NCBI GenBank assembly: GCA_963519305.1 | Contig: CAUQMS010000004.1 | Coordinates: 220,004-284,003 of the forward strand | From: Ewingella sp963519305 | Lineage (GTDB): Bacteria; Pseudomonadota; Gammaproteobacteria; Enterobacterales; Enterobacteriaceae | Direction of reading: 5' to 3' | DNA: 64,000 nucleotides | Part shown: one piece after another, positions 59,827 through 64,000 of the stretch | Numbering within the stretch: position 1 is the first letter of the stretch | Layout of the letters: each line of letters opens with the position of its first letter | Position numbers and translations under genes: made by a program | Notes under the pieces: generated by a model | What the model saw: the letters and a program-made list of their open reading frames with translations, nothing else | Told to the model about the DNA's origin: nothing | Database searches by the model: none

Positions 59827-60349
59827 GAGGTTGCCCCTTCACCTGCTGGAATGCCGCTTTAACCGCGTCACAAATGCGACTCAGATATGTGTAGTCGTGA
59901 TTTGGTGCGGTAGGCCAATCGAGATGCCACGGCTCTTCTCCCATGAATTCTTTAAGCTCGGAAGGAAATCCGAATGTAATGCTGTCCCTGTCGGCGCGGT
60001 CTGCATCCCACCACAGTGAGTGCGCCTCATCCTTCGTTAATTCACCGGCACGTCTCGCCTTGAGAATCTTCGACTTAATGAAATCAGAGTCCGCGTCTTT
60101 GTCTTCAATCCTGCTGGTCAGCATCGGTGACAGGCAGCCAATGAGGTAGTCATTCCCAGCCCAGCAAAAGAAATCCTCAACGCTGTCATGACCGGTTGAG
60201 CCCCAGTAAGACGTCCATGACTTTCCGAAGCAGGTGATTGTCACCGTACCTTTATGCTCAGCGATGTTGTCAGCAATGACCTCAACAGGGTCGAGGTTAG
60301 TCAGCTCGGTCAGGCGAAGGCGGGTAACTTTTGACGTTTCAATCTTCAT
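59819..60349 (-). CDS. Phage protein of unknown function, 176 residues
   Basis: MKIETSKVTRLRLTELTNLD start, a middle FGKSWTSYWGSTGHDSVEDF and an acidic end. This set of motifs recurs in a lambdoid early-region protein family without known function. It overlaps neighbours by 8 and 4 bases. Confidence 0.68.
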   Translation of the reverse strand: MKIETSKVTRLRLTELTNLDPVEVIADNIAEHKGTVTITCFGKSWTSYWGSTGHDSVEDFFCWAGNDYLIGCLSPMLTSRIEDKDADSDFIKSKILKARRAGELTKDEAHSLWWDADRADRDSITFGFPSELKEFMGEEPWHLDWPTAPNHDYTYLSRICDAVKAAFQQVKGQPHD

Positions 60350-60900
60350 CCCTTCCTCCCAGCGCGCAGATTTTCTGCATGCTCGCGCAAATCACGAAAT
60401 ACCATTGCGCACACGTCATCAATCTCCCCGTATTCGTCCTCAAGGCGTGAAACCTGCTCATCCACGCCCTGCGACTTAATCTCAGCGATAGCGGCGTCGG
60501 TGTCTTCTGTGCTACCAGGCTTTCTCCCAATGGCACATTGGAGAGCACGCTCTGCATCCACTGCTTTACCGCTATTCATATGCGTTTTGGCTCGGTACAC
60601 GCTGCGCATAATATCTGCGTTAACCTCTTTGAGCATTGAAGCCTCGGCGGCAATGCGTGACTTCTCAGTCATCAGACCATGCACATACTCAATTACCAGC
60701 TTGCTGTGTGCGCCTTCACCTTTAATACCTAGCGCGTTGATGATGTTGTCTTGAGATAGCTGGAGCGCTGATACTTGGCGGCCTAATTCATCACGCTGGT
60801 TAAATTGGCGCAGGAAATATTGCGATAGTGATTCACCAACAAGCATGTCGCCCGGCAGGCATTTACCCGCTAGCAGGCCTTGTATTTCGAATAGTTGCAT
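60346..60900 (-). CDS. Phage protein of unknown function, 184 residues
   Basis: A mainly helical, acidic protein (QFNQRDELGRQVSALQLSQD near residue 33; VSRLEDEYGEIDDVCAMVFR near 150). No domain recognised. The start is fixed by position and the stop overlaps the next gene by 4 bases (ATGA). Confidence 0.62.
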   Translation of the reverse strand: MQLFEIQGLLAGKCLPGDMLVGESLSQYFLRQFNQRDELGRQVSALQLSQDNIINALGIKGEGAHSKLVIEYVHGLMTEKSRIAAEASMLKEVNADIMRSVYRAKTHMNSGKAVDAERALQCAIGRKPGSTEDTDAAIAEIKSQGVDEQVSRLEDEYGEIDDVCAMVFRDLREHAENLRAGRKG

Positions 60901-60921
60901 AGTGTGTTCCTTGAAAGAGGG

Positions 60922-61260
60922 TTAATCGTGGCGAACCGGACCATCCTGACCGCCGATACGATATGGCGCATATGGACCTTCCCACTCTGACGATTCGTTA
61001 ATTACTGCCTCAACTGGCTGGCGAGGGTAGGTAGCTGCCGTTCTGTTCATCAGCGTCCGTGCTGACCAGTCCTTGTGACGCATTCCATCGAGTTGTGGAT
61101 TGGGTCTTCCTGCCTTCATCTCATCTACCGCGTACAGCGCACCACACATGACAAGCACCTTGTTCAGCGGCGCATCTCTCATGGCTCTAATACTTCGTGC
61201 GTAGATAGGGCGCAAGTGTTCTGGCAGGCCATCTGAGATGGTCTGTTGGGTGTTTGTCAT
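60922..61260 (-). CDS. Phage protein of unknown function, 112 residues
   Basis: It contains LPEHLRPIYARSIRAMRDAP and VLVMCGALYAVDEMKAGRP, then a C-terminal SSEWEGPYAPYRIGGQ. No family recognised. It lies between ssb and the 184-residue protein gene. Confidence 0.6.
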   Translation of the reverse strand: MTNTQQTISDGLPEHLRPIYARSIRAMRDAPLNKVLVMCGALYAVDEMKAGRPNPQLDGMRHKDWSARTLMNRTAATYPRQPVEAVINESSEWEGPYAPYRIGGQDGPVRHD

Positions 61261-61288
61261 GGTGGTTTCCTGCGGGGCGGATTAATCG

Positions 61289-61756
61289 CTAGAACGGAAT
61301 GTCGTCGTCAAAGTCCATTGGAGGTTCATTGTTTTGCTGCGCAGGCTGGCTTTGCTGTGCAGGTCGCGATTGCTGTCCGCCGCTTTGCGCTGGCTTTCCG
61401 CCTTCGGATTTGCCGCCGAGCATCTGCATTGTTCCGCCCACGTTGACGTGAATCTCCGTAGTGTACTTCTCGACGCCTGCCTGATCCGTCCACTTACGCG
61501 TGTTGAGCTTGCCTTCGATGTAAATCTGAGAGCCTTTCTTCAGGTATTCACCTACTACCTCGGCCAACTTGCCGAACAGAACTACGCGATGCCATTCGGT
61601 TTTTTCTTTCTGCTCACCGGTGGCTTTGTCGCGCCAGCTCTCAGATGTAGCCAGGGTGATTTTTGCTACCGCGCCACCGTTAGGCATATACCGGACCTCG
61701 GGGTCTTGCCCAAGATTGCCGACGAGAATTACTTTGTTGACGCCTCTACTTGCCAT
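61289..61756 (-). CDS. ssb: Phage single-stranded DNA-binding protein
   Basis: A 155-residue SSB: OB-fold domain from MASRGVNKVILVGNLGQDPE to about residue 110 (WHRVVLFGKLAEVVGEYLKK in the core), a Gln/Pro-rich linker and the acidic tip FDDDIPF that recruits partner proteins. It lies directly next to a Rad52-type annealing protein, so it probably coats DNA for phage recombination. It could also substitute for host SSB in replication. Confidence 0.95.
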   Translation of the reverse strand: MASRGVNKVILVGNLGQDPEVRYMPNGGAVAKITLATSESWRDKATGEQKEKTEWHRVVLFGKLAEVVGEYLKKGSQIYIEGKLNTRKWTDQAGVEKYTTEIHVNVGGTMQMLGGKSEGGKPAQSGGQQSRPAQQSQPAQQNNEPPMDFDDDIPF

Positions 61757-62437
61757 TTATGCCGCCTTTTTAAAGTCTGATTTGCGATGCTTGTATGTTT
61801 CAATAATCTTGTCTTGATGCTCTTTCGAGTCGCCAACTTTTGCCCATGCCGTTTTATAAAGGTCAGTTAAAGCTCCTTCCGACATAGACTTCGTTGCCTC
61901 ATCAGAAAAAGATGCAACTATGTCGTCCGGAGTGGGTTCTGGCGGCTTTGGTGGTAATGCCCATTCAGGTAGTTCAGGTGTTTGCCACCAAAGATTTCCG
62001 AATTTATTTGTCTTCTTATCTTTGTAAGATGCTTTGTTCCATCCGTTGGTCCGCTCAGTGCTGCAAACGGCAAAGCGCTCTTCAAGTTGATAAAGATATC
62101 TGCCAATTCCCCATTGAACTGCTGCGCGCTTCATTGCGCCGGACATTCCTCCCTTAACTGCTTCTACCTGTGTATTTTCAGCTGCATCCCACTTTGTGAT
62201 CCACTCGTCACCGACCTTTATCGATATCCCACACATCACCCCGGTATCTGGTGCCTTCTGAAACTCATTCCTCCATCCAGCCTTGCCACAAATCTCATCC
62301 AGTCGCTTCATGATGGCTCGGTTAGTCACGTAACAAAGAACCATCGCCCATGGGCCACTGCTGGCAATGCCACATTGTTGGACGCGCCACTCGATATCTT
62401 CTGGCGAGAACGGCTCGTCTAATTTATTCAAATCCAT
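61757..62437 (-). CDS. Rad52/Rad22-type single-strand annealing protein of phage
   Basis: A 226-residue protein with the annealing-protein core in the first ~150 residues: VLCYVTNRAIMKRLDEICGK near 35, WDAAENTQVEAVKGGMSGAM near 85 and KRAAVQWGIGRYLYQLEE. This matches the Rad52_Rad22 superfamily found in phages with the 'functional homologue of RecT/Redbeta'. The rest is a Pro-rich linker and a helical tail. It adjoins ssb. No partner exonuclease is seen in the window. Confidence 0.85.
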   Translation of the reverse strand: MDLNKLDEPFSPEDIEWRVQQCGIASSGPWAMVLCYVTNRAIMKRLDEICGKAGWRNEFQKAPDTGVMCGISIKVGDEWITKWDAAENTQVEAVKGGMSGAMKRAAVQWGIGRYLYQLEERFAVCSTERTNGWNKASYKDKKTNKFGNLWWQTPELPEWALPPKPPEPTPDDIVASFSDEATKSMSEGALTDLYKTAWAKVGDSKEHQDKIIETYKHRKSDFKKAA

Positions 62438-62445
62438 AAATCACC

Positions 62446-62616
62446 TCAAAATGGCTGGTCGCCGAGAAAGAACCGTTGGTTCAACTTTTCACACATGGAC
62501 TGTGACAATGCAGCTCTTACAGCTTTGCGCAGTTTCTTGCGGCGATAGTGGAGGGCGTCGAGCACGTGTGAGCGTCTCATTGCCTTGCTCTGTTCCATGG
62601 TGATTGCCAAGCTCAT
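62446..62616 (-). CDS. Small basic phage protein, 56 residues
   Basis: MSLAITMEQSKAMRRSHVLD start at 62616, preceded by AGGAGG; the open frame goes further upstream but overlaps another gene. The basic stretch ALHYRRKKLRKAVRAALSQS follows. No family recognised. Confidence 0.6.
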   Translation of the reverse strand: MSLAITMEQSKAMRRSHVLDALHYRRKKLRKAVRAALSQSMCEKLNQRFFLGDQPF

Positions 62617-62792
62617 GGCTGCCCCTCCTGAGTAAGTGTCGCCACCAAGCGCTCCCACAGCTTTTGAAGGTGTGTTTTAGGTGGTTGATGAAAGCTTGCT
62701 GAGTTAACGCGGAAAGCGGGTGAGTGCTGCATTTTGGTCAAATAGTTGGTAGAGCAGCCCGATGCGGTCTGCCCAGCAAATGCATGTTGCAT
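62613..62792 (-). CDS. Small phage protein, 59 residues
   Basis: ATG at 62792; the frame overlaps the next gene by 4 bases (ATGA). It includes HQPPKTHLQKLWERLVATLT and ends EGQP. Its final codons contain the AGGAGG ribosome site of the next gene, a typical arrangement for coupled early genes. Function unknown. No Shine-Dalgarno stronger than GGAG is seen upstream. Confidence 0.55.
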   Translation of the reverse strand: MQHAFAGQTASGCSTNYLTKMQHSPAFRVNSASFHQPPKTHLQKLWERLVATLTQEGQP

Positions 62793-62809
62793 GGGATACT
62801 CCGGTTTAA

Positions 62810-63781
62810 TTAATAATGAATTGATGTGTGGGGAATGTTGCCGTCTTTCAGGGCTGTAAGAATTTGAATGGCCTGAACTCTGTCGATTTTGGAGTTGGCT
62901 AGTAGGGCGTTAACGATTTCAGTGCCTATTGTCTTGCGATGGGCGACATCAGCAGCACGTGCAGCCGCTTCATCAGCGATGCGCTTCTCTTCTGCCAGAC
63001 GGGCATCTTCTTTCTGTTTTGCCTTGAGTTGCTCAGCTGCAATAGCTTCCCGCTTTTCGCGTTCTGCTTGCTGTGCCGCTGCTAACCGGTCGGCCTCGGC
63101 CTTATTTGCTGCGTCGATACGGTCTTGCTCAGCTTTCTGCGCCGCGGCAATGCGGTTGGCTTCAGCCAGCGAGGCCTGTGCCTTCAGGTCTGCTTCACGC
63201 TGCAATGCAGCTTCTCTCTCCCGCTGTGCCGCTGCCTCTGCGTCACGCTTTGCTTTATCAGAAGCTTCCTGAGCAATGCGGTCATCACGCTCTTTCTGCT
63301 GGCGTTCTGCTTCCGCTTTTGCGTCGGCGGCTTCACGGTCGAATCTGTCATTCAGGAGTAGTGCGACCTCGTGGTCAGCTTCTACTTTTAACGCTAGTGC
63401 CTCAGCAGCTTTCCTTGCTTCTTCTGCCAAGCGGATGCGCTCCTGTTCAGCCTCCCATTCGTCGCGAGGCTTCAGAATTTTGGACTTCAGGTCATCGAGC
63501 CGGTCACGGACTGTTTTACGATTGGCGTCGATTTTCTTGGGGATTTCTTTGTACTCATCGACAAGGTCTTTACCGAGGCCGTCGAGATATGTTTTTGTAC
63601 GGGCAATTTTCAAGCCGAGAGAGCCGATAGCGTCTCGGCCTTTCTTAGTCGATACGTCAGGCACAAACGAACTGACCTCTTGCTCAACCTTCAGCAGGAT
63701 GGCCTCTATCTCATCGGGTGCAGTAAATACCGTGAGCGCGTTCTTAGGCTCGACGATAACCAGTTCAGTAGACTCACTCAT
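62810..63781 (-). CDS. Coiled-coil phage protein
   Basis: A 323-residue protein with an N-terminal domain (residues 1-115; LVDEYKEIPKKIDANRKTVR near 75) and a long Ala/Glu/Lys/Arg coiled coil (about 120-275) before a short C-terminal domain ending ILTALKDGNIPHTSIHY. This plan is common among lambdoid early-region proteins next to recombination genes. The function is not known to me. Confidence 0.75.
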   Translation of the reverse strand: MSESTELVIVEPKNALTVFTAPDEIEAILLKVEQEVSSFVPDVSTKKGRDAIGSLGLKIARTKTYLDGLGKDLVDEYKEIPKKIDANRKTVRDRLDDLKSKILKPRDEWEAEQERIRLAEEARKAAEALALKVEADHEVALLLNDRFDREAADAKAEAERQQKERDDRIAQEASDKAKRDAEAAAQREREAALQREADLKAQASLAEANRIAAAQKAEQDRIDAANKAEADRLAAAQQAEREKREAIAAEQLKAKQKEDARLAEEKRIADEAAARAADVAHRKTIGTEIVNALLANSKIDRVQAIQILTALKDGNIPHTSIHY

Positions 63782-63844
63782 GGCAACTCCTGTAATTGAT
63801 GTTTAGATGAAGAAGCCAGCTCTTGAACTGGCTTTTGCATCCAT

Positions 63845-63868
63845 TAAAAAAGCCGCGGTTAGGCGGCT
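63845..63868 (-). terminator. Terminator upstream of the coiled-coil protein gene
   Basis: Minus-strand AGCCGC/GCGGCT with a short loop followed by six T. It overlaps the stop of the next gene and would end its transcript. Confidence 0.72.
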
Positions 63869-64000
63869 ATTTGGGGGCGTTCTTTTCAATTATTCGCATC
63901 AATCTTTGAAGCATCTTCTGATACTTTTCTGGCTCGTCGAACTTGAGTGTTACCAACGGTGCAAAAGTGATCCATCCCAACGGTTGAAATCTGATCCAGG
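63867..64000 (-). CDS. Small phage protein, cut by the window end
   Basis: An open frame runs off the right edge and ends NAPK. It includes WIRFQPLGWITFAPLVTLKF and EKYQKMLQRLMRIIEK. The gene is incomplete; no function is suggested. Confidence 0.5.
   Translation of the reverse strand, partial: WIRFQPLGWITFAPLVTLKFDEPEKYQKMLQRLMRIIEKNAPK

Larger units (their letters stand above)
55340..64000. mobile_element. Prophage left arm, integrated at tRNA-Lys(CTT), continues past the window
   Basis: Starting at the tRNA 3' end, all genes run on the minus strand: integrase, excisionase-like protein, about fifteen small early genes with 4-8 base overlaps, SSB, a Rad52-type annealing protein and a long coiled-coil protein. 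This is the integration/recombination arm of a temperate phage. The exact attachment core cannot be set because the second copy lies outside the window. Codon use and base composition look more A+T-rich than the flanking chromosome. Confidence 0.88.

Overview
The window is chromosomal DNA of a Gram-negative gammaproteobacterium of the order Enterobacterales. The evidence is the gene content and synteny (citFXGT, puuD/puuA-plaP-sbcB-yeeA-yeeX, rutABCDEFG with divergent rutR, cycA, uhpABC) and enterobacterial tRNA genes and promoters. The mix suggests a Yersiniaceae-like organism such as Rahnella or a relative, but the genus is an inference I cannot confirm without a search.

Layout. 1-4.4 kb: end of a citrate fermentation operon (citF-citX-citG-citT). 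4.4-9.9 kb: a Fur-box-headed siderophore uptake locus (binding protein, permease, ATPase, TonB-dependent receptor). 10-12.6 kb: a ribose-type ABC permease and ATPase with no binding protein beside them. 13.4-21.6 kb: a seven-gene minus-strand operon pairing a peptide-type ABC importer with a luciferase-like flavin monooxygenase, a CMD/AhpD-like protein and a glyoxalase-fold protein. 22.4-26.9 kb: putrescine use (puuD, puuA, plaP). 27.6-32.2 kb: sbcB, yeeA, yeeX and an MFS exporter. 32.4-40.3 kb: uhpABC-afuABC, best read as sensing and uptake of sugar phosphates rather than iron. 40.4-45.2 kb: a 2-hydroxyacid dehydrogenase, a small secreted protein, and an MFS pump/esterase pair opposite a LysR regulator. 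45.3-53.5 kb: tRNA-Asn, a decayed antitoxin, and the complete rut pyrimidine-degradation operon with rutR. 53.5-55.4 kb: cycA and tRNA-Lys(CTT). 55.4-64 kb: the left arm of a prophage integrated next to that tRNA (integrase, excisionase-like protein, many small coupled early genes, SSB, Rad52-type annealing protein); it continues past the window.

The most unusual content is a three-copy family of intergenic elements of about 0.65-0.7 kb (12.72-13.38, 21.76-22.40 and 26.92-27.63 kb). Each is a large imperfect inverted repeat built from nested hairpins. The hairpins covary between copies while some loops stay constant, and each copy carries its own hexanucleotide tandem array at a different place. 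One inner arm of copy 2 is the inverted form of the opposite arm of copy 3, so arms have been exchanged or inverted. In all three copies the right end lies at the 3' end of a minus-strand gene, and in two it supplies that gene's stop codon. I do not recognise this family. It could be a mobile palindromic element, a structured RNA or a complex terminator.
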